47,229 bases of DNA from Azolla pinnata (taxonomy: Eukaryota; Streptophyta; Polypodiopsida; Salviniales; Salviniaceae). Below, piece after piece: positions 1 to 11,015 of this stretch. The first letter of the stretch is position 1. Every line of letters begins with the position of its first letter. The notes under the pieces were generated by a model. That model saw only the letters and a program-made list of their open reading frames with translations. It made no database searches and was not told the DNA's origin. A program made the position numbers and the translations under genes. The stretch is from NCBI GenBank assembly GCA_037176905.1, contig JBBBWG010004558.1, forward strand, positions 37,416-84,644, given 5' to 3'.

Positions 1-242
1 GAGGAGGAGGCGTGCCTGAGGTGACGAGGCCTGCTCTTCTTTCTGGGTTTCCGGAGAGCTCTGCTGGGCTTGAAGAAGGCGGTGTCTTCCAAATCATCGG
101 GGTCCGCGGAGGGGTGGGAAGACAGGGGAGAGGAGGAGAGAGCGCAGTCGGATCTGTGTTGATGCTGGGAGATGGAGGAGGAGGCGGAGGAGAGGGAGGA
201 GGAGGCGGAGGAAGGGGACCAGGCAGACCTGCGAGGATCCAT
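1..242 (-). CDS. Partial unknown Ser-rich protein, N-terminal exon, cut by the window edge
   Basis: Reading the minus strand from ATG at 242 gives 80 codons without a stop up to the edge of the window. The protein starts MDPRRSAWSPSSASSS, stays Ser-rich to about residue 45, then becomes more complex (DPDDLEDTAFFKPSRAL) and ends in a basic stretch, KPRKKSRPRHLRH, that resembles a bipartite nuclear localisation signal. I do not recognise the family. The plus-strand frames here translate to low-complexity Gly/Glu runs, which makes the minus frame the better reading. A GAA/CTT microsatellite lies 50-100 bp upstream, as for other genes in this window. Function is unknown; a nuclear location is only an inference from the basic stretch. 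Confidence 0.55.
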   Translation of the reverse strand, partial: MDPRRSAWSPSSASSSLSSASSSISQHQHRSDCALSSSPLSSHPSADPDDLEDTAFFKPSRALRKPRKKSRPRHLRHASS

Positions 243-289
243 GGCGGAGCAGAAGGAACAGGGGAGAAGCAGGGGATTTTCGCTGAGAT

Positions 290-346
290 CTTCCTTCTTC
301 TTCTTCTTCCTTCTTCTTCTTCCTTCTTCTTCTTCTTCGCTTTGTT
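290..346. repeat. CTT/GAA microsatellite in the presumed leader of the partial left-edge gene
   Basis: Near-perfect TTC/CTT triplets for about 55 bp. On the minus strand this is a GAA tract about 50 bp before the ATG at 242, so it probably lies in the 5' leader or promoter. Confidence 0.85.
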
Positions 347-408
347 TTTCTTTGTTTCTTCTTTTACACACACTTTGATGAGAATCTCTAGTGTGCCAAG
401 TACATACA

Positions 409-522
409 TACCTGATGATGATGATGATGATGGCGATGGTGGTGGCTATGGTGATGATCATGATCATGATCATGATGATGGTGATGATGGTGGTGATGAT
501 GATGGTGATGATGATAGTGATG

Positions 523-560
<38 letters not shown>

Positions 561-672
561 GTAGTGATGATGATGATGGTGGTGGTGATCGTGATGGTGA
601 TGGTGGTGGTGATGATGATGATGATGGTGGTGATGGTAATGATGGTGATGGTAGGGAGGAGGCGGAGGAGGA
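409..672. repeat. Imperfect GAT/ATG/GGT triplet microsatellite
   Basis: About 260 bp made almost only of GAT, ATG, GGT and GTG triplets, including a pure run of ATG near 525-560. It opens spurious long frames on both strands (poly-Met and Asp-rich on plus, poly-Ile on minus) that are not genes. Confidence 0.9.
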
Positions 673-708
673 GGATTATCAAGACCTTGATCTACGTTCT
701 TGGCATCG

Positions 709-1052
709 CGATGATTGATCTCGATCAGATGATTAATCTCGATCAGCTTTCGATGCGGCGATAGTAGCATTCCGCAGCCTTCTGATCAGATGATTAATCT
801 CGATCAGCTTTCGATGCCGCGATAGTAGCATTCCGCAGCCTTCTAATCAGATGATTGATCTTGATCAGCATTGAGCTTTCAATGCCGCGATAGTAGCATT
901 CCGCAACCTTCTGATCAGATGATTGATCTCGATCAGATGATTAATCTCGATCAGCTTTCGATGCGGCGATAGTAGCATCCCGCAGCCTTCTGATCAGATG
1001 ATTGATCTCGATCAGCTTTCGATGCGGCGATGGCAACATTCCGCGGCCTTCT
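709..1052. repeat. Tandem array of about five 61-79 bp units
   Basis: Each unit contains GATCAGATGATTGATCTCG, then AGCTTTCGATGC, then a segment around CATTCCGCAGCCTTCT. Units start near 709, 783, 845, 914 and 991. One unit is longer because the GATCAGATGATT block is doubled. No gene is visible in it. Confidence 0.85.
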
Positions 1053-1654
1053 CTAAAAGACACTACCGATCGATCGCGTCATACGTACAGTCGTTCGCTC
1101 TCTTTTGCCAAGCTCGAGCCACAGCCCGCGATGGATCTGCAACGATCGATCCTAGAAATTTCACCCACGGAGACAAGAAGAGTCCACCTCAGTAGTAAGG
1201 ACCAGTTCTTCCATTCCACGATTGACATCTCCAAATGCATATATACCTTGCCTCGAGCAGTGCCGATGTCTTCAACATTCATAACAAGCATTCGAGTGAG
1301 AGCAGAGCTGAGAAATGGATTCTCGATCACACCATGTCCTAAAAACACCAATCAGTATACATTGGTATATGGATTCTTCGAAGCATGAGCACAGTGGAGC
1401 TAAGCTAGCTACTGGCTTTCATCCCCCTCTCTTATGTCTCTGTCTACTCCCATCACCACTGCAACAGCCCATGAAAATCTCCGCACAGTATTAGGGTTTA
1501 GGGCATAAGTATAAACCCTCCAGGAGTGTTGCTACGATCCAACCCGTTCTCGGCAACTGATACAAGAGCCAAAAGGTTCGACGCCTGGCTCGCGACAAGT
1601 TTAGTAGCTAGCGCCCATGTTCCCCGGCAAGCAATGCGGGAGTCGGGGAACGGA
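1053..1654. other. Spacer downstream of the first PPR gene; no supported gene
   Basis: This holds the 3' flank of the minus-strand PPR gene. A telomere-like stretch (AGGGTTTAGGG) lies at 1493-1503. The frames here show no family motif, and I see no further gene. Confidence 0.5.
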
Positions 1655-3655
1655 TCAGCAACGGCGGGTACGGTCGATGCAGTCGTTGAAAAGCTCGAGG
1701 TTGCCATACGATTTGGAGTGCTCGAGCAGAGACGTGAAGCCGATGACGTTGGGCCTGTAGGGCAAGCTGGTGAGCATGTCTCGGGCTTCCTCCAGACGGC
1801 CTGCCCTGGCGAGCAGATCGACGAGGCAGTTGTAGTGCTCCACGGTGGGGACGATGCCATACCTCTCCTCCATCGATCGGAACAGGCTGTGGCCCTGGGC
1901 TCCGAAGCTGGAGTGGGAGCAAGCGGAGAGAAGCGACACGAAGATGACCCCGTTGGGCGCGAATCCCTCGGCTCGCATCTCGCGGAAGCAGCGCAGGGCC
2001 GACGCGAAGCCGCGGCATTGCGCGTGCGCGGCGATGATCGCGCCCCACGCGACCACGTCGCGGTTCCGCAGGCTCCGGAACGTCCGCGAGGCATCGTCGA
2101 GCCTGCCGCATTTCGCGTACATGTCGACGAGGCAGCTCCCGACCTCCAGCTCCATCTCCGCGACGATGCCGTGGATGAGCATCCCGGTTCCCAGGGCTCC
2201 GATCGCGGAGCAAGCCCTGACGACCGCGGGATAGAAGGCGGTGTCCATATCCACCGCCGCATACGGCATTCGCCGGAAGAGCTTCATCGCCTCCGCTCCC
2301 CGATCGTGCTGCGCGTACGCGACGATCAGCGCGTTCCACGCCTCCCGGTCCTTCCGCGGCAGCAGCTCGAACACCAGATGCGCGAATGCCAAGCTCCCTT
2401 GCTTGGCATACAAACCGATGAGCGCGTTCCCGCCCGCGGCGTCCGGCCGCATCGCCGCGCGCCACAGCTCGTCGAGACCGGCTCTGCTGCCGTCGGAGGC
2501 CTGCGTGGCCGAGCACGCCGCGAGAAGGCTGTTGCGCATGAGATCGTTGGGCTCGGTGCCCTCGCGCCGCATCCTGCGGTAGAGAAGGAGGGCGTCTTCG
2601 GCGCGGCCGAGGCGAAGGCACCCCGAGATCATCGCGCTCCACGTGATCAGGTTCCTCTCCGCGGCTGCTTCGAACGCGCGCGCCGCGCTCTCCGCCCTCC
2701 CGCATTTCATGTACATGTCGACGAGGGCGCTGTCGACGTAGACGTCGCGCGCCGGGCGCACCGATACGCGGGCATGGATCGCGCGGCCCAGAGCGACGTT
2801 CCGCGCGCGGGAACAAGCCTGCAGGATCGACGCGAACGTGATGCCGTTGGGGCACACACCCTCCTGCTGCATCCTGCCGAAGAGCCCCGCGGCCTCGTCG
2901 CCCGATCCGCCTCGCGCATGCCCTCCGATCAGCGAGCTCCATGTCACCACGTCTGCTGCGGCTTCCGCGGTTCGCCGCGCCGCGCCCGCGTCCGCAAGGC
3001 AGCCGCATTTGCAGTACATGGCGACGAGCATGTTGACGACGCCCGGCACGGCTTCGCGCGCGCTCTCGACGATCTGCTGATGGATCTCCCTGCCGCGGCC
3101 CAGCGACTTCGCTCCGCAGCACGCCTTGAGGATCGCCGCGAACGCGCTCGCGCCAGGCTGGGCGCCGCTCCCCTGCATCCGCAGGTATAGATCCATGGCG
3201 CGGGCGGGATCGCCGAGCTTCGCGTTCGCGAAGATGATGGTGCTCCATGCGACCTCGTCGGCCTCGCCAATCCTCCCGAAGATGCTGTTGGCTTCCCGCA
3301 AGCTTCCGTTCGCGGCGAACAGCCGGATGAGGAGGCTCCCCACCGCGGGGTCGGAGCTGAGACCGCTCCTGCTGGCTCGGCCCTGGATCTCCTTGCAAAC
3401 GGATATGCTTCTTCTCGTCTTCAGGCCTTCCTTCACGAGCTCGCAAACTAGGCCTTTGGGGATGGGTGCTCCTCTGCGGTACTTGGAGTCCACAGCTCCA
3501 AGATATGCGGCGAGGCCCGCTGAGCTCTTCTCTGCCATAGCATCGTGGGAGGTAGAATGCAGCCCTCTTCGGACGAGACAGGATGCTGGAGGAGATGGAG
3601 AGAGCCATGCCTGAGCTCCTCGGAGGACGGGGAAGAAGGATCTGGGCAGTAACAT
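1655..3655 (-). CDS. PLS-class PPR protein without a DYW domain, single exon, 666 aa
   Basis: An organellar RNA-binding protein of the plant PLS-PPR family, which acts in RNA editing, splicing or stability in mitochondria or plastids. The frame opens after an in-frame TGA. The first ATG is at 3655; a further-upstream TTG at 3673 is not a plausible plant start. The N-terminus MLLPRSFFPVLRG...VRRGLHS is Arg/Ser/Leu-rich without acids, like a targeting peptide. Repeats run from about residue 60 to the end with MYCKCG, MYMKCG and MYAKCG signatures and W-S/N-x-L/M-I motifs. The last part (ACSHS...VEHYNCLVDLLARAGRLEEA) is the usual transition to the E region, but the protein stops about 35 residues later, so E is truncated and DYW is absent. 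No introns; strongly GC-rich coding, unlike the AT-rich second PPR gene at 21480-24153. The RNA target cannot be read from the sequence. Confidence 0.9.
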   Translation of the reverse strand: MLLPRSFFPVLRGAQAWLSPSPPASCLVRRGLHSTSHDAMAEKSSAGLAAYLGAVDSKYRRGAPIPKGLVCELVKEGLKTRRSISVCKEIQGRASRSGLSSDPAVGSLLIRLFAANGSLREANSIFGRIGEADEVAWSTIIFANAKLGDPARAMDLYLRMQGSGAQPGASAFAAILKACCGAKSLGRGREIHQQIVESAREAVPGVVNMLVAMYCKCGCLADAGAARRTAEAAADVVTWSSLIGGHARGGSGDEAAGLFGRMQQEGVCPNGITFASILQACSRARNVALGRAIHARVSVRPARDVYVDSALVDMYMKCGRAESAARAFEAAAERNLITWSAMISGCLRLGRAEDALLLYRRMRREGTEPNDLMRNSLLAACSATQASDGSRAGLDELWRAAMRPDAAGGNALIGLYAKQGSLAFAHLVFELLPRKDREAWNALIVAYAQHDRGAEAMKLFRRMPYAAVDMDTAFYPAVVRACSAIGALGTGMLIHGIVAEMELEVGSCLVDMYAKCGRLDDASRTFRSLRNRDVVAWGAIIAAHAQCRGFASALRCFREMRAEGFAPNGVIFVSLLSACSHSSFGAQGHSLFRSMEERYGIVPTVEHYNCLVDLLARAGRLEEARDMLTSLPYRPNVIGFTSLLEHSKSYGNLELFNDCIDRTRRC

Positions 3656-4809
3656 TCGCCCATCTGGTATCAATCACTTCCTCCTCTTCTTCTTCTTCTT
3701 CCTTCTCTCTTTGCTCTTCGATCACTTCCAACAGTTCATGGCCAAAATAGAACCATTGCTCTGATTTCAGAGAGAGACAGAGAGTTCCTTCCTCTCCGAT
3801 GTCATATGAGTACACTGAACGCATCACACTCTCTAAACTAACTGTCTTTACTGCATTACCGAGTTCCTGTTTCATCACACTACCACCTGTTTTCCTTTGA
3901 AATCTTAGCATTTCAATCGACTTCTGTTCCTTCCTTTGAATTTTCTTAGCATTTCCATCAAGTCCTGCCTATTTCTGATCTCCCATTCTCAGAAATTTCT
4001 GTGATGGCTGCACGAATTCCACTCGCCTTGGAACCACGCGGCCAGAAGCACAGCCCCATCGGATTCTCTAGCACATTACCAAATTCTACGTCTCATAATC
4101 GTGAACCCCCGACCATACAAAAGCCCATCATTGCCATCAAATTCTACAACAATGGTAAGGAACAGGACCATCTTAGAGAAGACTATGCCAATCGCTTCAC
4201 CTCAACTAAATCATACATCACGAACATAAAATACGACCGCACTGCTTTTTTAACAATGATACCTGAAATTTGTGATAGTCATTAAAAGAATCTGAGCTGA
4301 AAGTGAAACCAGATGTTAGTTACATAATCACCTGTTTAAAAATTGCAGAACTCCAAAGTCAGTAAAGAATCCTTTACATTTTCGGCACGGATGTTCAAAG
4401 CCAAAACAAATCAGACGGGTGTTTTTTTTATGAAATATTTCTCTTGAATGTGTCCCAAAAGTTACATATGAGATCTACTCACCTGAGCACCAAAAAAAGA
4501 TGCCACACCACCTTAAATGAATGGAAATAATGTGTAACAAGAATTTAGTAAAGCAGCTAGCTCACTATGAGAAACACCCAAACTTGCTCCTCTTGTATTT
4601 GCTCTTGTATCTGTCGCTTTTCAATGAGGAAAGTTTCCTGAACATCAATGGGACTGTACAAAAAGGGTGTAAACAATCATGGTGGTCCCCCTGGTTGAAA
4701 AGGGTAAGTACACAAAGGACGCAAGCAATCACGGTGGTTTCTCCTTGTTTCAAAAGTATACGGGTTTCCTCAAAACAACGGAACAACATCTGTTCTGGAA
4801 GAATACACC
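3656..4809. other. Spacer: PPR leader and DRP1 3' region
   Basis: It carries the 5' leader of the PPR gene, with a CTT/GAA tract at 3680-3704 close to its start, and the 3' flank of the dynamin gene. No frame here shows a recognisable domain. Confidence 0.5.
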
Positions 4810-7800
4810 TCATTTAGCCCATGCAACTGAATCGATCTCATTCCGTGCACTCTTATACAATTCCAGCCTCTTTGCACAAGCTGCACGCCTCTCCATCACA
4901 GCTGGATCTTCATCAAGCAACCGTGAAAGCTGCTTGCCCTGTGTGAGATTCCAGCAGAAATCAGGTTGATTAAAGCTCTTGTACAAGTTTGATATTTACC
5001 TCCTAAACCCAATGAAAAAGATTAAAACAAAAGATACGAAACCTTTCCTCCTGTTCTTACATCAAGATATCATATCTTACCTCCTTCTTTCCCAGTTCTG
5101 CGAAGAAGCTGTCCAAGAGAGTCCTCTTAGCTTCTCGAACTTGACAATGCACAACCGCCTTTGGAATCGAGTTCCGGAGTGTCTCACACACCATATTAGT
5201 ATATGTTAATACATTAGCCCCTAAAAATGTAGTAGTACAAAGCTGGTTACTCATACGACATTAATCACCTCACCACCAGAACGCATCAAGAGAATCTAAG
5301 AAAATAAAAAGCTCACCTATGCGTCGAAGGTGCCCTTCACCATAGCGATCGATTGATGATGCTGCTGGGTTACCGCCTTTTTCTACCTCTTGAGGTAGCT
5401 TTCTGAAAAATTCAACAGTCAGATAACCGTTCTCCATGTCAACCAATCTAAGTGCAGTCTTCTTGCTTTCATCTCGGAATCTTTCTAGAGCAGCTACTGC
5501 TGCTGCAGCTACTTCTGCTTGAAGTGTTGGAAACTGTTTCAGCTCCTGCAGTTTTTTTCTACTGAGTGAGCATTGCAGTGTTTTTAAAAATAATTTATCC
5601 ACCTTGAAGAAGTCATTTACCTGAGTCTCTCCCACAGACTTTCTCACAAGCTCCTTCAGGATAGAATGCACCTGGATATAAATGAGACAAACAGGTGCCA
5701 TAATGGTTCAACATGAATCTTCACTTCTACAGCAGGAAAAAAAATAATCTGCAAGAAGACTTACAGCATCCACAACAGCCTCAGAAGGCCCTCTGATAAG
5801 AATTAGTGAGCCCTCAATAAGCCGTCGGTATCCTTGCTCTGGGGCAATTAAATGTGGTTGATATCCATCAGCCTCGTTAATAAGTTTCCGAACATTCTGG
5901 ATAGAGAGATGCCTATCAAATGGCAGCTTTTTAAGTGCTGCCGGAAACTGATTGTCAAAGACACCGTAGATTTTTTCTCCACCTGGTCGTCTGCACAAAA
6001 AATGTTTCTGACTTTAGAATTTAGAAAATTCCCTCCACAATGTAAAGGCTGATTGATGTACTTACACCCCATCTAAATGCTCCTTAAACACTTGATCAAA
6101 TGCTCTGCACAGTTCCATAATAGAGTAAAGCTGGGCCTAGAATAAGAAGGGCAATCTTAAATATAAATAGCAATCTAAAAAATAAAAAGAAAGTATTCAT
6201 ATTGAGTCATGACTGTACATTGGATATAATCTTACTAGATCAGGTTTCACAAATTTTCTTACCCCAGGATCAGTTGCAATTGGCCGACCGAGGCTACTCA
6301 ACTCAGATTCCAGGTCATCAATAGCCTTATTAATCATCATTTGAATACTTGGAATACGTGATTTGATGACATTCTCTAGATGCTGAAGTTTCAAAAAAAA
6401 CGTTACCACATGTATGTAGTTCAGAGTTTGTTCAAGTGGCACGGAATCCTCTTGATAGATTTGTAAAGGTTAATAAATAACAACCTTTGAAAGCATCTGA
6501 CCCAAATATTCTGAACCCATTCGACTTGCCAAGTGCTTATAGTCAGGGCTGGTAGCAAAGTATTCCCGCTCCCTTCTTCTAGCAGCAATCATGTCAACAC
6601 TCTTGTTGATATCCGCCTGTGATCGATTTACAACTCCAACCCATGGATGTTGTAGCCTGTATGCCCGACCTTCCAGAGTCTGGCAAGAGAATGAACAGGA
6701 ACTCTTTTCACTCTTTATTCTCTCACATACACATTCGACAATAACAATAACAATTCTAGATATAGCACATCCAGGTTTAACCATATTAACCTCCTCTTCA
6801 AGCTTTGGAATCATAATATGAACTGCCTAGCCGTAGCAATTCCTGGGATATGAAAAATACCCTGATAGTACTTAAGCAGCAGCAGCAGCATCAACAAACA
6901 GTATACACAGAAGATTGTGTAGACAGCATGATGAAGGGGAACTTTGTCATGTTTGTGGTTTTAAATACATTTTTGACTATAGAAAAATAAAATTGTATCT
7001 AAATATTTGCCATCATAGTATGTAAAATTCTTGCTTTGGCATTTCATTTACTTGAAAACAAATGGAAAACGAATACGGATGTTTGATTTACTTTGTTTAA
7101 TTATTTTATTATTTTCGTAATCAACCAAGTAGAATTTTCCGTATGATTTTACCCCCTTGTTGTTATAATTAGGCAATATTAAAAGTCAGCCTTTGCCCCT
7201 TCTGGCTTTCATGATTGCAACCCCAAGCCTACAGGCCTCGGATTGACATCTTTTTACACTGGTAAATTTTGTGACCTTCGAGGAACTACAAGGAATATAA
7301 AGAAACTATATTTTATATCTTTTAAAATGAATGGTTCAAATCAAAATTTGAGGGTTTTTTCTGAAGCCAAATTATTGAATCATTGTCAAACACAAACATG
7401 TCCTCAAACACGTCTGATTCGTTCTATGTCTAGCATCAGTTAGTCATCTTCATCAACCTCCTTCCTCTCTTCTTTAAGGAGGTAGATTCAAATATCTTAC
7501 ATCTACTGCATTGGTACCCTTGTCCATCAGATCCAGCTTTGTTAAGACGCCGAAAGTCCTTTCACCTGAATCAGAAACCTAGCATCAATTATCATGCAGT
7601 CTGGAATGTGAGTTGATTTAGAGCTACGGACCTGTAGGATCAACTTCACGAGCCAGCTTTATTGCATCAGAGGTTGCAATATCTTGATTTGCAGGAGAAA
7701 TAGCAAGTATAATAGAATTTGGCTGAAACTCAAACACAAAAGCTGTAAGTGATTTTTCACTGAAAAAAGATCTCTAATAACAGAAGGGCAATAACCTTGA

Positions 7801-10168
7801 AACACGGGGTGACATGGAGAACTTATGAAGAGTAACTAACCTTCTCAACATATGATCGCACCATATTTTCAATATCTGCGACAATACTTTCAGGTTGTCC
7901 TTCTGCAAATTGGTATATTTGGAAAGTGTTAGTCTGTTCTTAGGTTTGTTTAGGCAAACTGTGATCTTTTATGTAGTTATATTACCTACAGCAACCTTTG
8001 TCAACCCGGGAAGATCGATCAGTGTTAAGTTCACAACTACAAACACAATGTAAAAGACAAAAGCGTTCAGAGAAAGTCCTAAAATGGAAAAACATTTGCC
8101 ATTAACCATGCTTCTGAATACATGTACTAATCACCATTTGGGGAATATATGCTCAGATGTATTGGGATGGGTGAAATCTGCTTGCTACGTCCAGTTACTC
8201 TATCAGTTTCATCAGAAATTTCCTTCCTCACAGCAGCTGCATGACAAATGTGTCTTTGAGATCCAGATCAGCAAGAACATATCCAGTACATATTATTGTC
8301 AGGACACAAAACATTAATTTTTCTAATCGATCTCAAATAATTATGAGTAACAAAGCCAGGGATAATCATTTCTCTAAACATCTATATCACAGGAGAATTC
8401 ATCACAATGCATGTACTTCTCCAAGCAGTGGTGCAACTACACAGATTGAGGAACACTAGATGCAAATTATCCCAGGTCTAACGATCTAATATATGATCAC
8501 ATATATGGTTGTAGCCATACTTGTGCTACAAAAAAGCACATTTCTATTGATGCAGCCCCATATGATGTTCTCCTCAGGTTTGAAAATTTTAAGCCAATCA
8601 TGCATATATGCACTTCTGATGCAGATGCCTAACATTTACAGTGGCATGTTTGATTCATGTTTCACCCAAACATATTTAAACTGAAGCTACCTATGGATAC
8701 AGTTGTCCAGTGAATGCATTGTATATCCTTTAATTTTCATATTAGTTTCACCCTAGGCATGAGGCACCGAAAACCTACCAAAGTCTGTGAACCTCTTTTT
8801 AGGAAGATGAAGAAATTCTGCATATTCGGAACCTTTCTCGGTTCGATAGAGCTGTAGGACAAGTGGCCTCCTTGTGACAATCCCTGGAGGATGACAAAAG
8901 ATAATTCAAATCATCAGAATGGAAAAATAACCAAGACCAGTTCAACATAAAACATGTAGCCCTAAGTTCTCCTTTCTATAAGAGAATCAGAGAATGAAAA
9001 GTCCTGGTTAATAGATGTGAGAAGAAAACCAAGAAAGATGATCACAATAAATAAAGACAACACTGAGCTTTCATTCTGGAACAAACTATTGAGAACGTCA
9101 AAAGATAGAACGGTTCCAGGGCTGAATCAAACATTTAGCTTTTACTTTTCCATCCATCTCCTACGTTTACAGGTCCATCGAAGCAAAAGAAAAACTAGGA
9201 AAAGAGAAACTAAAGTGCTGCTAGTCTGTATGATCCTTCTCCAGATAGTCAACAAAATCCTAACAAATAACGATACCTTGAGAAATGTTGATTGATAGCA
9301 CATTTTTTTTTCCTAAAGGCTAAGAATGCTGCTTATTAATAATATCAACATGCCCATATTTTTATATATGAGCTCGGATGATACATTACAATTATTCATG
9401 CTAGTTTTAAGAGTAACAGTTAACAGAAAACATTTCCTTTCCTCAGATCGCAGACAATATTAATGAGAAATACAATATCGCAATGGAACTTGTGTTTTCA
9501 CATCTGAAATACCAATCATCATAACACAGTGACCGAGAGATAGGGTTTACAAAACGGCCCTTTAACAACTATCTTTATTTTTAAAACCAATGTCTTCAGA
9601 TCATCAACATTTTGGAAACTAGGGATGATATGCAAAGTCTTCCTTTATCACCACGTAGATACCACAGTGCATACATGTGAAACAATGCCAAAGGTTCGGG
9701 GTTTAGTACAATCATTCGCTTCCTAGAGAAAATGTAGAGACTTACCTGCACCGCGGGGCAAGAAATCTCTTCCAACAATACTCTCCAGAACAGAAGATTT
9801 TCCGGAACTCTAAATCATTAAAGAACAGGAAATCATTTTAGCAAAAGTGCATACATTCCCATCTGAGTGTCTCTCCTTTTTCCCAAAGAGAGAAAGAGGT
9901 TAAGAGGAAAAATGATAGGAGCGAGCTAGAGCAGAAAAACATGTGCCGAAGTTATGAGATCTGCTGCAAGTTATGCGGATCTGAGGACAACGCGGAAGGT
10001 TGAATGGGGGAACGGGCGGTTAGGTTAGTAAGAGATTACCTGGCCTCCAACCACGGCGACAGACGGAAGAGCTTCCCAGAGAGTGGGAAGCGCATTGTCT
10101 CCGCCGTAGTCTCCGAGGGCAGTGCAAGCTCGCTGGATCCGATTAACCAGAGAGATTAAGCCGTCCAT
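4810..10168 (-). CDS. DRP1: Dynamin-related protein 1 (DRP1 type), complete, 16 exons, 609 aa
   Basis: A large GTPase that assembles on membranes; plant DRP1 proteins act in clathrin-mediated endocytosis and cell-plate formation. Exons (5' to 3'): 10168-10040, 9809-9746, 8883-8779, 8236-8135, 8036-7986, 7902-7841, 7722-7632, 7565-7501, 6679-6485, 6382-6263, 6136-6066, 5990-5765, 5671-5621, 5545-5317, 5220-5081, 4938-4810. All junctions are GT-AG and in phase. The start [20 protein letters not shown] matches DRP1, as does the end (VAWAK then TGA). P-loop GGQSSGKS is at residues 41-48, DLPG at 141-144, TKLD at 210-213; middle domain follows and the GTPase effector domain fills the last 130 residues. 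No PH or Pro-rich domain, as expected for DRP1. Length is close to the about 610 aa usual for the family. Looks fully functional. Confidence 0.96.
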
Positions 10169-10205
10169 GGATGATGATGAAGAAGGCGAAGAAGAAGAGG
10201 TGATT

Positions 10206-10231
10206 CGATCCGATCCGATCCGATCCGATCC
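10206..10231. repeat. GATCC pentamer repeat in the DRP1 leader
   Basis: Five consecutive GATCC units about 40 bp upstream of the dynamin ATG, probably in its 5' leader or core promoter. Confidence 0.8.
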
Positions 10232-10387
10232 GAGATGAGACGAGATGGAAACACCGTCAGAAAGAGAGAAAGGAAGAAGCGGAAGGATCGGTGCGCAACG
10301 ATGGCGTATCTGAGGAGGAGGAGTCCAGTGCACTGTGTAAGCGGCGCGCGGGCACGCGGGCGCAGGAATCTGTCTGAGCAGGAAGAC

Positions 10388-10424
10388 AAAGAAGAAGAAG
10401 AAGAAGAAGAAGAAGAAGAAGAAA
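10388..10424. repeat. GAA/TTC microsatellite upstream of DRP1
   Basis: About 12 AAG/GAA triplets (CTT/TTC on the sense strand of DRP1), 220-255 bp upstream of its start codon, likely promoter or leader. Confidence 0.85.
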
Positions 10425-10482
10425 AGGGAAGAGAAGAGAAGAGAAAAAAAAAGGATTTTGAAGCTCGATGTTTGTAAATCCT

Positions 10483-10765
10483 TAATTGCTCCCTAATCAC
10501 CCCACTAATTACTCCATTCTGCCTTAACCAGGATCCACACCGATGTGTCGTAATCCTAAATTAGCCCCTTAATCACCCCACTAATTACTCCATCCTACCT
10601 TAATCAGGATCCACACCGATGTGTCGTAATCCTAAATTAGCCCCTCATCCCCCCTTAATCACCCCACTAATTACTCCATCATGCCTTAACCAGGATCCAC
10701 ACCGATGTGTCGTAATCCTAAATTAGCCCCTTAATCACCCCACTAATTACTACTCTATTCTGCCT
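10483..10765. repeat. Tandem array of 76-86 bp units, about 3.5 copies
   Basis: Each unit has AATCACCCCACTAATTACTC, then CCTTAA(C/T)CAGGATCC, then CACCGATGTGTCGTAATCC. The GGATCCACACCG block recurs at 10531, 10607 and 10693. Located upstream of DRP1; no coding potential. Confidence 0.85.
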
Positions 10766-10798
10766 TAATGAAGAAGATCTGGCTTTGGCTCCGATTTC

Positions 10799-11014
10799 GG
10801 TTCCAGTTCTGGTTTTGGTTTTGGTTCTAGTTCTAGTTCTGGTTTTGGTTTTGGTTTTGGTTTTGGTTTTGGTTNNNNNNNNNNNNNNNNNNNNNNNNNN
10901 NNNNNNNNNNNNNNNNNNNNNNNNNNNNNNNNNNNNNNNNNNNNNNNNNNNNNNNNNNNNNNNNNNNNNNNNNNTGGTTTTGGTTTTGGTTTTGGTTTTG
11001 GTTTTGGTTCTAGT
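10799..11014. repeat. TTTTGG hexamer array interrupted by an assembly gap
   Basis: Runs of TTTTGG, with some TTCTGG and TTCTAG variants at both ends, flank a block of 100 N. The true length is unknown because the gap is inside the repeat. It translates to Val-Leu repeats, which is not a gene. Confidence 0.9.
10875..10974. other. Assembly gap of exactly 100 N
   Basis: One hundred N, a conventional placeholder size, so the real gap length is not known. It falls inside the TTTTGG array. Confidence 0.99.
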
Positions 11015-11015
11015 T

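Noticed and set aside
12..764. 250-codon plus-strand frame
   Set aside because: Composed of Gly, Phe, Asp and Met runs from microsatellites; the minus frame at 1-242 is more protein-like.
709..1052. CRISPR-like reading of the repeat array
   Set aside because: Units are contiguous tandem copies with no unique spacers, and the DNA is plant nuclear.
1526..3190. 554-codon plus-strand frame opposite the first PPR gene
   Set aside because: It is an antisense shadow of a GC-rich coding region; its translation is Arg/Ala/Glu-rich without any domain, while the minus frame shows clear PPR motifs.
1608..3911. 767-codon minus-strand frame overlapping the PPR gene
   Set aside because: Shifted reading of the same GC-rich region. 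Its translation is a run of Arg, Gly, Ala and Pro with no PPR signature.
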